Counted from the stretch's first letter, positions 35,142-44,316 are shown. The stretch: DNA of 64,000 nt from Ralstonia sp. UNC404CL21Col (GCF_000620465.1 NZ_KK211140.1:248001-312000), one strand, 5' to 3'. The notes: a model not told the origin generated them from the sequence alone. Made by a program: numbers and translations.

Positions 35142-36650
35142 ATGGAATTTAGCACAAAAGCCCTGGACTGGGCCAAAGCCGGCGCGTTGGCCGCCAAGAG
35201 CGATTGCCTCGTGATCGGTCTGTTCGAGTCGCAGACCCTGGCCGGCGCCGCAAAGGCACTGGACGTGGCCACCAAGGGCTTGGTTGCCCGCCTCGTCAAG
35301 TTGGGCGATTTTGAAGGCAAGCGCGGCACGTCGCTGCTGCTGCACGAAGTGGCCGGCGTGGGCGCCGCCCGCGTGCTGCTGGTCGGTCTGGGCAAGGAAG
35401 CCGACTTCACCGACCGCGCCTACGCCGAAGCCGTGCGCACCGCACTGCGCGCGCTGGCCAGCACCAAGGCCGCCAGCGTGACGTGGACGCTCACCGAGCA
35501 CACCGCGCGCGACAAGGACACCGCCTGGGCCGTGCTGACCGCCGTCACGCTCATCCGCGAAGCCAGCTACCGCTTCATCGAGCGCCACCCGGAACTCAAG
35601 AGCAAGCGGGACAAGAGCAGCACCGGTCTGCGCAAGCTCGTGCTGTCGGTGCCGGCCGCCGACGCCAAAGCAGCCAGCGTGGCCGCCACGCGCGGTACCG
35701 CCATCGCCAACGGCATGGACCTCACACGTGACCTGGGCAACCTGCCGTCCAACATCTGCACGCCGACCTACCTGGCCAACACCGCACGCCAGATCGCCAA
35801 GGATTTCAAGCTGAAGGTCGAAGTGCTCGGCCGCAAGCAGATCGAAGCCCTGAAGATGGGCGCCTTCCTGGCCGTGACCAAGGGCAGCGAAGAGCCGCCG
35901 CAGTTCATCGTGCTGCGCTATGAAGGCGGTCCCGCCAAGCAGGCTCCGGTGGTGCTGGTCGGCAAGGGCATCACGTTTGATACGGGCGGCATCTCGCTCA
36001 AGCCGGGTGAGGGCATGGACGAGATGAAGTACGACATGTGCGGCGCTGCCTCCGTGCTGGGCACGCTGCGCGCTGTGGCAGAGATGGGCCTCAAGCAGAA
36101 CGTCATCGCCGTGGTGCCGACCTGCGAGAACATGCCCAGCGGCATCGCCACCAAACCGGGCGACGTGGTGACGAGCATGTCGGGCCAGACCATCGAGATC
36201 CTGAACACTGACGCCGAAGGCCGTCTGATCCTGTGTGATGCGCTCACCTACGTGGAGCGCTTCAAGCCGGCCGTGGTGATCGACGTTGCAACGCTCACGG
36301 GCGCCTGCATCATCGCGCTGGGCCACATCAACACCGGCATGTACGCCCGCAGCGATGCGCTGGCCGATGCCCTGGTGGCGGCGGGCAAGCAGTCGCTCGA
36401 CACCGCGTGGCGCATGCCGCTGGACGAGGAATACCAGGAACAGCTCAAGTCCAATTTTGCCGACATGGGCAATATCGGCGGCCGCCCGGCCGGCAGCGTG
36501 ACGGCCGCCTGCTTCCTGGCGCGCTTTACCGAAAAGTACGACTGGGCCCACCTCGACATCGCCGGCACGGCGTGGAAGAGCGGCGCAGCCAAGGGCGCCA
36601 CGGGCCGCCCGGTGCCGCTGCTGACGCGCTTCCTGATGGACCGCGGTTGA
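35142..36650 (+). CDS. pepA: Leucyl aminopeptidase (cytosol aminopeptidase)
   Basis: A 502-residue M17 aminopeptidase that removes N-terminal residues using two metal ions; in E. coli PepA also binds DNA at arginine-regulated carAB and at Xer sites. The family signature NTDAEGRL is at about residues 355-362, with further metal ligands in [16 protein letters not shown]. The start at 35142 follows AGAGAGAAG; the ATG at 35115 has no such site. holC begins 22 bases after the stop. Confidence 0.95.
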   Translation: MEFSTKALDWAKAGALAAKSDCLVIGLFESQTLAGAAKALDVATKGLVARLVKLGDFEGKRGTSLLLHEVAGVGAARVLLVGLGKEADFTDRAYAEAVRTALRALASTKAASVTWTLTEHTARDKDTAWAVLTAVTLIREASYRFIERHPELKSKRDKSSTGLRKLVLSVPAADAKAASVAATRGTAIANGMDLTRDLGNLPSNICTPTYLANTARQIAKDFKLKVEVLGRKQIEALKMGAFLAVTKGSEEPPQFIVLRYEGGPAKQAPVVLVGKGITFDTGGISLKPGEGMDEMKYDMCGAASVLGTLRAVAEMGLKQNVIAVVPTCENMPSGIATKPGDVVTSMSGQTIEILNTDAEGRLILCDALTYVERFKPAVVIDVATLTGACIIALGHINTGMYARSDALADALVAAGKQSLDTAWRMPLDEEYQEQLKSNFADMGNIGGRPAGSVTAACFLARFTEKYDWAHLDIAGTAWKSGAAKGATGRPVPLLTRFLMDRG

Positions 36651-36672
36651 CGAGCCGGAGGCACTGCACTGT

Positions 36673-37101
36673 ATGACCCGCGTCGATTTCCACAGCAATG
36701 TGCCCGGCAAGCTGGCGTACGCGTGCCGGCTCGTGCGCAAGGCCTACGGCGCGGGCCAGAAGGTGATTGTGGTCGGAGATCACGCTGCGCTGGAGGCGTT
36801 CGACACGCAGCTGTGGACATTCAGCCAGCTCGATTTCCTGCCGCACTGCGGCCTGCGGCATCCGCTCGCCGCGCAGACACCCATCCTGCTGGCCGATGCA
36901 ACCGAGCCGCTGGACGACGCGCCGCATCACGACATCCTGGTCAACCTGTCGCCTGAGCCGCCTGCGCTGTTCGCGCGCTTCAGCCGGTTGATCGAAATCG
37001 TGGGCGATGACGATGCCGATCGCGCCGCTGCGCGCGATCGCTTCCGTTTCTACCGCGATCGCGGTTATCCGATCCAACACCACGACGTGGGGCGCGCATG
37101 A
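36673..37101 (+). CDS. holC: DNA polymerase III subunit chi
   Basis: A 142-residue HolC, the clamp-loader-associated subunit that binds SSB and psi. It starts with TRVDFHSNVPGKLAYACRLVRKAY and ends with RFRFYRDRGYPIQHHDVGR, both typical. The pepA-holC order is common in proteobacteria. The next gene overlaps it by four bases (ATGA). Confidence 0.92.
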   Translation: MTRVDFHSNVPGKLAYACRLVRKAYGAGQKVIVVGDHAALEAFDTQLWTFSQLDFLPHCGLRHPLAAQTPILLADATEPLDDAPHHDILVNLSPEPPALFARFSRLIEIVGDDDADRAAARDRFRFYRDRGYPIQHHDVGRA

Positions 37102-37523
37102 CCGACGGACGCTATCCCGGGTCCCAGGCGGACAACAACATCCCGGTTCTGACGGAGATCGTCGAACTGGTGGACGCTGCACCCGCTGTAGCGCCCGCCG
37201 CACCGCCGCGCACGCCTGCTGAAGCCTCCAACGCAGACATCCCGCCCGCCCTGCGCGAGCAAGGCCTTGCCCCCACGTCGGCCATGCCGCCCGCAGGCAC
37301 CGACGCCGCCCGCGTGATGGGCGACGTGATGTGGCGTTTCCAATCCGAATGGCCTGCGTTGATCGAAGCGCAATGCCGCGCCGCCATGGAATCGCGCCTC
37401 TCCTTGCTGAGTGAACAGCTCGCAGCGGAATTGACGCGCACGCTGGAGGCCCGCCTCATGGATTGGCTGGGCGCCGCGCTGGACGATGCGCTCGCCGCGC
37501 AGCAGAAGCCGCCGCAGCGCTGA
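37098..37523 (+). CDS. HolC-linked hypothetical protein (DUF2486-like)
   Basis: A 141-residue protein coupled to holC by an ATGA overlap. It opens with a conserved-looking NNIPVLTEIVELVD patch (13-26), continues with a proline/alanine-rich, probably disordered stretch (about 27-70), and ends in a helical, charged region (about 72-140). I associate the IPVLTEIV patch with the Burkholderiales DUF2486 family from memory, so treat that name as tentative. No enzyme motif, signal peptide or membrane segment is seen. A role near the replisome is suggested only by position. Confidence 0.72.
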   Translation: MTDGRYPGSQADNNIPVLTEIVELVDAAPAVAPAAPPRTPAEASNADIPPALREQGLAPTSAMPPAGTDAARVMGDVMWRFQSEWPALIEAQCRAAMESRLSLLSEQLAAELTRTLEARLMDWLGAALDDALAAQQKPPQR

Positions 37524-37535
37524 TCGCGCAAAGAA

Positions 37536-37560
37536 AAACCCGCCGTCTGGCGGGTTTTTT
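37536..37560 (+). terminator. Bidirectional terminator between the holC operon and the second ilvD
   Basis: AAAACCCGCC (37536-37545), loop GTCT, GGCGGGTTTT (37550-37559) with A and T tracts on both sides. Confidence 0.88.
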
Positions 37561-37578
37561 GTGGGTGTCGCCAACAAC

Positions 37579-39252
37579 TCAGTCCGTTACCGCACCCTTG
37601 CTGGCCGTTGCTGCCAGTTTTGCAAACTTCGCCAGCACACCACGCGTATAGCGCGGCGCCGGCTGCTTCCACGCGGCACGGCGGCGGGCAAGCTCGTCGT
37701 CGGGCACATTCAACTGAAGCAGTCGCTGGTGCGCGTCGATGGTGATCGAATCGCCTTCGTGCACGAGGCCGATCGTGCCGCCCACATACGCTTCAGGCGC
37801 GACGTGGCCGACCACCATGCCCCACGTACCGCCCGAGAAACGTCCGTCGGTGATAAAGCCGACCGACTCGCCCAGGCCCTTGCCGATGATGGCTGACGTC
37901 GGGGCCAGCATCTCCGGCATGCCCGGACCGCCCTTCGGCCCCAGATAGCGCAGTACGAGGATGTCACCGGCCTTGATCTGGTCGCCCAGGATTGCGCTCA
38001 TCGCGCTTTGCTCGTCGTCGAACACGCGCGCCGGGCCGGTGATGACCGGGTTCTTCAGGCCGGTGATCTTTGCTACGGCGCCTTCCTCGGCAAGATTGCC
38101 TTTCAGGATGGCGAGGTGACCTTCCTTGTAGAGCGCCTTGTCGATGGGCAGGATCACGTTCTGATCGGCGCGCGGCTGGTCGGGCACATTGGCGAGTTCT
38201 TCCGCCAGCGTCTTGCCCGTGATGGTGATGCAATCCCCATGCAGCAGGCCGGCGTTGAGCAGCAGCTTCATCACCTGCGGGATGCCGCCGGCCTCGTGCA
38301 GGTCGGTGGCCACATACTGGCCCGACGGCTTGAGGTTGCAGATGACGGGCACGCGCTGGCGGACCCGCTCGAAGTCATCGATGGTCCATTCCACTTCCGC
38401 CGCGTGAGCAATGGCCAGGTAATGCAGCACGGCGTTGGTCGAGCCGCCGGTCGCCATGATGACGGCCACGGCGTTTTCGATGGATTTGCGCGTGATGATG
38501 TCGCGCGGCTTCAGGTCGCGGCGCACGGCTTCGACGAGCACGCGGGCGGATTCGGCGGCGCTGTCGACCTTCTCCTGATCGGGATTGGCCATCGTCGATG
38601 AATACAGCAACGACATGCCCAGCGCTTCAAACGACGAACTCATCGTGTTGGCCGTGTACATGCCGCCGCACGAACCGCTCGACGGGCAGGCGTTTTTCTC
38701 GATGCCCTCGAAGTCCTCCTCGCTCATGCGACCGGCGGTGAATTCGCCCACGGCCTCGAACGACGAGACGATGGTCAGGTCCTTGCCCTTCCAGTGCCCC
38801 GGCTTGATGGTCCCGCCGTACACGTAGATGCCCGGAACATTCGTGCGCGCCAGGGCGATCATGCCGCCGGGCATGTTCTTGTCGCAGCCGCCGATGACGA
38901 TGACGCCATCCATCCATTGGCCGTTGACGCAGGTCTCGATGCAGTCGGCAATCACTTCGCGCGAGATCAGCGAGAACTTCATGCCCTCCGTGCCCATCGA
39001 CATGCCGTCGGAAATGGTGGGCGTGCCGAAAATCTGCGGATTCGCGCGGGCGTCCTTCACGGCAGCCACCGCGGCATCGGCCAGTTTCTGCAGGCCGGAG
39101 TTGCACGGCGTGATGGTCGAATGGCCGTTGGCCACGCCGATCATCGGATTGTTGAAGTCGTCTTTCGTGTAGCCCAGCGCGTAGTACATCGAGCGGTTGG
39201 GCGAGCGCGCCACGCCCTGTGTGATGTGCTGGGAACGCTTGTTGTCTGGCAT
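37579..39252 (-). CDS. ilvD: Dihydroxy-acid dehydratase, second and shorter type
   Basis: A 557-residue IlvD/Edd-family dehydratase. Its cluster region is [14 protein letters not shown] and the second motif is [16 protein letters not shown], where serine replaces the CPTCGSC cysteine of the long form. This pattern fits the dehydratase group found in actinobacteria, cyanobacteria and plants, often with an oxygen-tolerant [2Fe-2S] cluster. It may be a backup branched-chain synthesis enzyme or act on other dihydroxy or sugar acids. A LysR gene is divergent from it, with two spaced repeats in the gap, so it may be inducible. Confidence 0.9.
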   Translation of the reverse strand: MPDNKRSQHITQGVARSPNRSMYYALGYTKDDFNNPMIGVANGHSTITPCNSGLQKLADAAVAAVKDARANPQIFGTPTISDGMSMGTEGMKFSLISREVIADCIETCVNGQWMDGVIVIGGCDKNMPGGMIALARTNVPGIYVYGGTIKPGHWKGKDLTIVSSFEAVGEFTAGRMSEEDFEGIEKNACPSSGSCGGMYTANTMSSSFEALGMSLLYSSTMANPDQEKVDSAAESARVLVEAVRRDLKPRDIITRKSIENAVAVIMATGGSTNAVLHYLAIAHAAEVEWTIDDFERVRQRVPVICNLKPSGQYVATDLHEAGGIPQVMKLLLNAGLLHGDCITITGKTLAEELANVPDQPRADQNVILPIDKALYKEGHLAILKGNLAEEGAVAKITGLKNPVITGPARVFDDEQSAMSAILGDQIKAGDILVLRYLGPKGGPGMPEMLAPTSAIIGKGLGESVGFITDGRFSGGTWGMVVGHVAPEAYVGGTIGLVHEGDSITIDAHQRLLQLNVPDDELARRRAAWKQPAPRYTRGVLAKFAKLAATASKGAVTD

Positions 39253-39336
39253 GGGGGTCTCCGTGGGATCGGCACTATCGTTGTAGTCAACTGGCTGGCG
39301 CCCAGCATGCGCTTGGAGAAATGGCGCGTCAAATAT

Positions 39337-39356
39337 ATTATTGAGCGATTATTGAG
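39337..39356. promoter_or_regulatory. Direct repeat ATTATTGAG x2, one helical turn apart
   Basis: ATTATTGAG occurs at 39337-39345 and again at 39348-39356, 11 bases apart, in the AT-rich gap between the second ilvD and a divergent LysR gene. It is probably a regulator-binding region for that LysR protein. Confidence 0.4.
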
Positions 39357-39380
39357 TCGTAAAAAGTATCAATTGCCGAT

Positions 39381-40325
39381 ATGGATCTGCGCCAGCTTCG
39401 CTACTTCGTGACCGTTGCCGAAGAACTGCATTTCGGGCGCGCCGCCGAGCGGCTTTCGATGACGCAGCCGCCGCTGTCGCAGCAGATTCGCGCATTGGAA
39501 GACGAACTGGGCGTCACGCTGTTCCACCGCACGCAGCGATCCGTGGCGCTGACGGCCGTCGGCGCGCGCTGGCTGGGCGAGGTGCGGCGCGTGCTGGCAG
39601 AGGCGAACGCGCTGCCGGGGCTCGCACAGCGGCTGGCGCGCGGGGAGGTGGGCACGCTGTCGCTGTCCTTCGTCAGCACCGCCGATTACGGCATCCTGCC
39701 GGCCTTGCTGCGGCATTTTCGCGATGCACGCCCCGATGTGCAGCTTCTGCTGCGCGAGGCCACGAGCGAAGTGCAAATCGAAGCGCTCCTGGCGGGCGAT
39801 GTGGATGCCGGCGTCGTGATTGCACATCACGCCGGCTCCGTGCCGGGCGAGCTGGAATACCGCCCGCTGGTGCGCGAGCGCCTCGTGCTGGCGGTACCCG
39901 CGTCGCGCGCGGCGCAATGGGGCGCGGCGCCCGGCGAGCCGATTGCCCTGGCGGACGCCGCGGCCGAACCGCTGATCATCTTCCCGCGGCGGTCCGCGCC
40001 TGCGCTGTATGACATCATTACCGGCTATCATGCCGCGCACGGCGGACGGCCCGAAGACCCCGGGGCCGCTACGCGCATCGGCCAGGAAGCCATTCAGATG
40101 CAGACCATCGTCAGCCTGGTTTCCGCCGAGATGGGCGTTGCGCTGGTGCCGGCATCGCTATGCAACCTCCAGCGGACCGGCGTGGTCTATCTCGAACTCG
40201 CCGCGCCAAGCCCGATCATCGAGACCGGCCTGGTGTGGCGGCGCGATGCGGCTTCGCCGGTGCTGCCGTGGTTCGTGGCCAGTGCCGAAGCCGTCGCCAG
40301 GCTGCAAGAAGACAACCAAACCTGA
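39381..40325 (+). CDS. LysR family transcriptional regulator
   Basis: A 314-residue LysR regulator with the winged helix [20 protein letters not shown] and [18 protein letters not shown] and a normal effector domain. This opening is typical of the BenM/CatR-like branch. It is divergent from the second ilvD, which is its likely target. No Shine-Dalgarno sequence is visible before its ATG. lgt follows 14 bases after its stop. Confidence 0.88.
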   Translation: MDLRQLRYFVTVAEELHFGRAAERLSMTQPPLSQQIRALEDELGVTLFHRTQRSVALTAVGARWLGEVRRVLAEANALPGLAQRLARGEVGTLSLSFVSTADYGILPALLRHFRDARPDVQLLLREATSEVQIEALLAGDVDAGVVIAHHAGSVPGELEYRPLVRERLVLAVPASRAAQWGAAPGEPIALADAAAEPLIIFPRRSAPALYDIITGYHAAHGGRPEDPGAATRIGQEAIQMQTIVSLVSAEMGVALVPASLCNLQRTGVVYLELAAPSPIIETGLVWRRDAASPVLPWFVASAEAVARLQEDNQT

Positions 40326-40339
40326 CACCCACAGGATTC

Positions 40340-41242
40340 ATGCTCATCCATCCGCAATTCGATCCCGTCGCCCTGCATCTGGGGCCGCTCGCCATCCGCT
40401 GGTACGGCCTGATGTATCTGGCGGCGTTCATCATGTTCCTGTGGTTCGGCCGCCTGCGCACGCGCCAGCCGCACATCGCCGCCGAAGGCTGGACCGGGCG
40501 CGACCTCGACGACATGCTCTTCTATGGCGTGCTCGGCGTGATTCTCGGCGGTCGCCTCGGCTACGTGCTGTTCTACAAGGCCGATTGGTATTTCGCCCAC
40601 CCGCTCGACATCTTCAAGGTCTGGGAAGGCGGCATGGCCTTCCACGGTGGCTTTCTCGGCGTGGTCGTGGCGATGATGCTGTATGCGCGCATGCGCGGCC
40701 GCTCGTGGATGCAGGTGACCGATTTCATCGCGCCGATGGTGCCGTGCGGCCTCGCGGCGGGACGCCTTGGCAACTTCATCAACGGCGAGCTGTGGGGCCG
40801 CGTGTCGTCGCCCAACCTGCCGTGGGCGATGATGTTCCCGCAGGCGCAGGGCGAAGACCGCGAGTGGTTGCTTTCGCATGCGCAGGAGGCCGTCACCAGC
40901 GGCCTGCAGGCCATTTTCGACCAGTACCACATGCTGCCGCGCCACCCCTCGCAGATCTACCAGTTCCTCGGCGAGGGCGTGCTGTTCTTCATCCTATTGT
41001 GGCTGTATGCGCGCAAGCCCCGGCCGATGGGTGCGGTGTCGGGCGCATTCCTGCTCGGCTACGGCGTGTTCCGCTTCGCTGCGGAATTTGCGCGTGAGCC
41101 GGACAACTTCCTCGGCCTGCTCGCGGCGAACCTGTCGATGGGGCAGTGGCTGTCGTTGCCGATGATCCTGATCGGCATCGCCATGCTGGTCTGGTCCTAT
41201 CGTCGTGCAGGCAACGGTGCAAAAAGCCAGGCACACGCCTGA
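40340..41242 (+). CDS. lgt: Prolipoprotein diacylglyceryl transferase
   Basis: A 300-residue inner-membrane enzyme that attaches diacylglycerol to lipobox cysteines, the first step of lipoprotein maturation, so it would act on LivK. The family signature [14 protein letters not shown] is seen near residues 146-159, preceded by the conserved [12 protein letters not shown]. The start at 40340 gives the usual [11 protein letters not shown] opening. It ends at a strong terminator. Confidence 0.95.
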   Translation: MLIHPQFDPVALHLGPLAIRWYGLMYLAAFIMFLWFGRLRTRQPHIAAEGWTGRDLDDMLFYGVLGVILGGRLGYVLFYKADWYFAHPLDIFKVWEGGMAFHGGFLGVVVAMMLYARMRGRSWMQVTDFIAPMVPCGLAAGRLGNFINGELWGRVSSPNLPWAMMFPQAQGEDREWLLSHAQEAVTSGLQAIFDQYHMLPRHPSQIYQFLGEGVLFFILLWLYARKPRPMGAVSGAFLLGYGVFRFAAEFAREPDNFLGLLAANLSMGQWLSLPMILIGIAMLVWSYRRAGNGAKSQAHA

Positions 41243-41260
41243 CGTCGCCGCCGCGCAAAG

Positions 41261-41290
41261 AAAAAGCCACCGGACTTCGGTGGCTTTTTT
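41261..41290 (+). terminator. Bidirectional terminator between lgt and the SIMPL gene
   Basis: AAAAAGCCACCG (41261-41272), loop GACTT, CGGTGGCTTTTT (41278-41289), with A/T tracts on both sides. Confidence 0.9.
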
Positions 41291-41308
41291 CATGGAGCGG
41301 CTCGCGGC

Positions 41309-42010
41309 TTACTTCAGCATCTGCACGGCGCCGGAAACCGTCACCGTCACCTGCGCCTTGCCGCCCTCGATGGGCACCGGCGCCGAATCGAACGATGCCG
41401 GAGCGGCTGCCATGCGCATCATCGGACGCGGGCCCGGATTGTTGCTGCCCTCGCTCACGTGCACGTCGCGGATCGTGTAGCTCGAGTAGCCAAACAGCTT
41501 GGTGGTCGCCAGAGCCTTGTCGCGGAACGAACTCACAGCCTGATCGATCAGCTTGGCTTCCGCCGCCGTGCGCGCTTCGCGCGAGAGCGTGAAGTTCACG
41601 TTCTGCACCTGCATCTGGTTAGCCAGCTGGCCGGCCAGCTTGGACGCCGCCGCAAAGTCCTTCGACGTGATGCGCACTTCGGCCCGGCCGCGCCAGACGC
41701 TGATCTTGCCGTTGCGATCGGTGTTCGGATAGATATTGAAGCCGCCCGTTTCGGCCTGCACGCCGGTCGTGCGCTTCGCCTGGTTGATCACCTCATCGGC
41801 CTTGCGCGACAGCGTTGTGGAGATGGCGCCCGGGTCCGCTCCTTCCTGCTCGGCGCTTAGCGTGAGCGTGACGGTGTCGGTCGGCACTTCGGCCACGGCC
41901 TGGGCATCCAGCGAAAGCACGCCCGAATGGTTCGTCTCAGGAGCGGCCTGTGCGAAAGCAGTCGTCATCATTGCAGTCCCCAAAATGGTTGCGGCCAGGA
42001 CAGATTTCAT
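41309..42010 (-). CDS. Periplasmic SIMPL-domain protein (DUF541)
   Basis: A 233-residue secreted protein with a signal peptide, MKSVLAATILGTAMMTTAFAQA, and a SIMPL/DUF541 domain. The domain is seen from GVLSLDAQAVAEVPTDTVTL through SYTIRDVHVSEG to the VTVTVSGAVQM ending. Relatives are outer-membrane or periplasmic proteins linked to oxidative or envelope stress, with no known enzyme activity. The start at 42010 places the signal peptide directly at the N-terminus. Confidence 0.85.
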   Translation of the reverse strand: MKSVLAATILGTAMMTTAFAQAAPETNHSGVLSLDAQAVAEVPTDTVTLTLSAEQEGADPGAISTTLSRKADEVINQAKRTTGVQAETGGFNIYPNTDRNGKISVWRGRAEVRITSKDFAAASKLAGQLANQMQVQNVNFTLSREARTAAEAKLIDQAVSSFRDKALATTKLFGYSSYTIRDVHVSEGSNNPGPRPMMRMAAAPASFDSAPVPIEGGKAQVTVTVSGAVQMLK

Positions 42011-42104
42011 TGTGTTCTCCCAAAAAAGCAATGTGATGCGTCTGACTGGCTCCTACGCGCATCGTTCATCACGTTTGTAACAATTTCCCGCCGCGCACCG
42101 TCAT

Positions 42105-42575
42105 TTACTCAGGATCGCGCATCAATTTCGTGGTGATGTAACGCCACTGCGCCGGTGTGACGGGTGTGATCGAAAGGCGGTTACCGCGTTGCAGCACCGT
42201 CATGTCGGCCAATGGTTCGTGCGCACGCAGCGTCGGCAGATCGATCAGTGCGCACTTGCGTACGAACTTCACGTCGACGAGCATCCAGCGGGGCGCTTCC
42301 GGCTTCGACGCGGGATCGTGATAGTGGCTTTTGGCGTCGAACTGTGTGGGATCCGGATAGCTGGTCGAGCAGACTTCCGCCAGCCCCGCGATGCCGGGCT
42401 GCGGACAGGACGAGTGGTAGAACAGCACGCCGTCGCCGATGCGCATGCGGTCACGCATGAAGTTGCGCGCCTGATAATTGCGCACGCCGGTCCAGGGCAG
42501 GGTGCCTTCGGCGTGCAGCGTGTCGATGCTGGCCTCGTCGGGCTCGGACTTCATCAACCAGTATTGGGTGGCCAT
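42105..42575 (-). CDS. EVE domain-containing protein
   Basis: A 156-residue single EVE domain. It opens with MATQYWLMKSEPDEASID and contains GVRNYQARNFMRDRMRIGDGVLFYHSSC, both characteristic. EVE domains belong to the PUA/YTH-like fold and bind modified bases in DNA or RNA. The gene is widespread in proteobacteria and its target is not known. It lies downstream of the 6S RNA gene. Confidence 0.9.
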   Translation of the reverse strand: MATQYWLMKSEPDEASIDTLHAEGTLPWTGVRNYQARNFMRDRMRIGDGVLFYHSSCPQPGIAGLAEVCSTSYPDPTQFDAKSHYHDPASKPEAPRWMLVDVKFVRKCALIDLPTLRAHEPLADMTVLQRGNRLSITPVTPAQWRYITTKLMRDPE

Positions 42576-42690
42576 CGTGTGAGACGCGCGGGCGACGTGC
42601 GGAAGTGGCGGTGTGCGCAGCATAGCAACACGGCCGCCGCCTCGCCATTGGCCGCGCACCAACGGCGAGCGCATTCACGATAGGCAAAGA

Positions 42691-42726
42691 AAAAGGCGGT
42701 AGCGCACATGTGCACTACCGCCTTTT
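42691..42726 (-). terminator. Terminator of the 6S RNA transcript
   Basis: AAAAGGCGGTAG (42691-42702) pairs with CTACCGCCTTTT (42715-42726). Read on the minus strand the stem is followed by CTTTTTCTTT. It lies just after the 6S RNA 3' end. Confidence 0.8.
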
Positions 42727-42730
42727 GTTG

Positions 42731-42950
42731 GGTCCCCACCTTGGCCGCTAGACCCGCATCCTGAACCCAAGTGAGGTTCAGAGTGGCAGCGGAAGCCGCA
42801 TTTCGGGTACATCACCGGCGCAGGGAGCCCACGACTTGCGTCGCACGCTATGCACTGGAAGACGCGCTCGCCCACACGGCATATCCCGCACCAAGCAATG
42901 CTTATCGGTTCAAGGAATTAATGGCCATGGCGAACCAGGCAGGGAAACTG
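42731..42950 (-). ncRNA. ssrS: 6S RNA
   Basis: A long imperfect hairpin RNA downstream of zapA, the conserved location of ssrS. On the minus strand the 3' part holds CTGAACCTCACTTGGGTTCAG, equal in position to the TTGAACCAAGGGTTCAAG hairpin of E. coli 6S RNA, then GATGCGGGTCTAGCGGC. The 5' strand TTCCCTGCCTGGTTCGCC can pair with GGCCAAGGTGGGGA at the 3' end to close the stem, and GAACCGATAAG fits the entry to the central bubble. 6S RNA sequesters sigma-70 RNA polymerase in stationary phase. The ends are estimated; 220 bases is somewhat longer than E. coli. Confidence 0.75.
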
Positions 42951-42998
42951 TCAGACGCATCATCACGCTGTGTTTCGAGCGCATGGCGATGCGTCTGA
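42951..42998. repeat. 11-bp inverted repeat next to the 6S RNA 5' end
   Basis: TCAGACGCATC (42951-42961) and GATGCGTCTGA (42988-42998) are perfect inverse copies 26 bases apart. The same 11-mer occurs a third time at 42035-42045, upstream of the SIMPL gene. It lies where the 6S RNA promoter should be. Confidence 0.6.
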
Positions 42999-43107
42999 GA
43001 GATTCATCGCAGGCAACCGTTTTTCTCGACTCTGTAGCCGCTAAAGCCTTATGGTGTAAGGGTTTGCGGGAGATGCCGGAAGCCATTGGGTGACACTATA
43101 CACCCGT

Positions 43108-43135
43108 TCGCATCCGAACCCAAGCCCGGATGCGA
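43108..43135 (-). terminator. Stem-loop after zapA
   Basis: TCGCATCCG (43108-43116) pairs with CGGATGCGA (43127-43135) around a 10-base loop, 29 bases past the zapA stop. No T tract follows on the minus strand, so termination is uncertain; it may be an mRNA end stabiliser. Confidence 0.45.
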
Positions 43136-43163
43136 TCCGGTTACAAACACGTTTTGTACTGAA

Positions 43164-43481
43164 TCAAATGACTTCGCCGTACTGGCGCAGGGCCTCGTCC
43201 GTGCGGGCGTTCAGGTCGGCCAGCTTGGCGCGAATCGTGTCGATCGGCAGGGCGGAATCGGATGCCGCCTGGCGTTGCATCGACAGCAAATCCGATGCGA
43301 TGCTGATGGCGGCCATCACGGCGACGCGCTCGATGCCCTTGGTGTTCGAGCCGTTCTTGATGCGCGTCATCTGGTTGTCGACCATGGCTGCGGCTTCACG
43401 CAGCGCGGCCTCGTTATCGGCGGAGACAGCGAACTTGTAGGGCTGCCCGGCGATGTTCACTTCAATTTGCTTGCTGCTCAT
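43164..43481 (-). CDS. zapA: Cell division protein ZapA
   Basis: A 105-residue ZapA that bundles FtsZ filaments at midcell. The globular part is KQIEVNIAGQPYKFAVSADNEAALREAAAMVD and the C-terminal half is a coiled coil, DTIRAKLADLNARTDEALRQ. It is two bases downstream of the coiled-coil gene and upstream of 6S RNA, the order seen in many proteobacteria. Confidence 0.93.
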   Translation of the reverse strand: MSSKQIEVNIAGQPYKFAVSADNEAALREAAAMVDNQMTRIKNGSNTKGIERVAVMAAISIASDLLSMQRQAASDSALPIDTIRAKLADLNARTDEALRQYGEVI

Positions 43482-43483
43482 GC

Positions 43484-43804
43484 TTAGGTCTCCGAGTGCG
43501 GGGCGGGGGCGGCCGCTGTATCGTCGGCGCCTGCGGCCTGGCCGAGGAGGTCAAGCTGGCGGGCGTCGGTGGCCGTGGGCAGCTTGTCGAGAATCGATTG
43601 GATGCGCAGTTGCGCTTCTTCGATCTTGGCATTGAGCACGCTGCGATCGGCGACCATCGCGTCGCGCTCGGTCTTGAACGCCTCGGCTTCCGCCTGAAGC
43701 CGCTCGACTTCGGCGCGCAGGCGCTGGTTCTCGGCGGCGAGCGCATCGGCGTGACGCAGCACGCGCGCGATCTTGCCGGCAAGTTGTTCGAGTTCGTTCA
43801 GCAT
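43484..43804 (-). CDS. Small coiled-coil protein upstream of zapA (ZapB/TIGR02449-like)
   Basis: A 106-residue protein, almost all coiled coil from residue 1 to about 70, with heptad leucines in LNELEQLAGKIARVL and ENQRLRAEVERLQAEAE, then an alanine/proline-rich tail. It sits where betaproteobacteria and pseudomonads carry a ZapB-like or TIGR02449-type gene before zapA, so a division role is probable. Sequence alone does not prove that it is ZapB. Confidence 0.8.
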   Translation of the reverse strand: MLNELEQLAGKIARVLRHADALAAENQRLRAEVERLQAEAEAFKTERDAMVADRSVLNAKIEEAQLRIQSILDKLPTATDARQLDLLGQAAGADDTAAAPAPHSET

Positions 43805-44316
43805 TGTTTGTCAATCAGAATCGAGTGGGGGGATTTTAGCCGATCATGCGCGTCGCGCCTGTCCTCCATACGGATGCGCGATAGGCGGCGGCATGAGGCG
43901 ACGCACTGGGCACAACGTGCGGAGGTGTGTTTTTACCGCGACTGCGACGGGTTTGGGGTGCCTTTTCCGTTAAACTTCGGCGCGTCCTGGTGCCCGCAGC
44001 ACCATCTGCAGTTAAACGGGAAGCAGGGAGCGCGCGCCCCAAGCGATGCGCCAACCTGCGCTGCCCCCGCAACGGTAAGCGAACGCCGCGTGTACCCGCC
44101 ATCTCGCCAACAAGAAGATGGGTGCCGCGCGGTCTGTCCATACGCCACTGTTCCTTCGGGAATGGGAAGGCGGACAGGCCGCTTCGCCAGCCCGGATACC
44201 GGCCAGGACGGTGGATCTCAGAGCCGATGTGCAACCCTGGAGGGAACCGCATCGAGATCCTGCTGCCAGCGACCCGCGGGGGAACGGGTCCGGCTGACGC
44301 TTCTTGTCTTTTCAAC
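43805..44316. other. Divergent leader region before btuB
   Basis: This gene-free 512-base gap holds the cobalamin riboswitch (about 43983-44206) and the promoters of the two divergent transcripts. A TAAAAT element near 43838 on the minus strand is a possible -10 box for the coiled-coil gene. I found no convincing promoter pair for btuB. Confidence 0.6.
43983..44206 (+). promoter_or_regulatory. Cobalamin (AdoCbl) riboswitch
   Basis: The class hallmarks are all present in order: GGTGCCCGCAGCACC (P1/P2 entry), TTAAACGGGAAGCAGG, the B12 box region CTGCCCCCGCAACGGTAAGCG, CGCCACTG followed by GGGAAGGCGG, and the closing AGCCCGGATACCGGCC. It ends about 110 bases before the btuB start. Binding of adenosylcobalamin should shut down btuB and the coupled uptake and synthesis genes. 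Confidence 0.95.

Larger units (their letters stand above)
42576..43163. other. Gene-free region around 6S RNA
   Basis: No protein-coding gene is seen between the EVE gene and zapA. The region holds a terminator (42691-42726), the 6S RNA (about 42731-42950), an 11-bp inverted repeat (42951-42998) and a hairpin after zapA (43108-43135). Bases 43000-43105 show no feature I can name. Confidence 0.6.

Noticed and set aside
35028-36740. Upstream extension of the lptF frame to 943 codons
   Set aside because: The extra part is antisense to pepA and of low-complexity composition; MIFEQALRREL at 35027 is the conserved LptF start.
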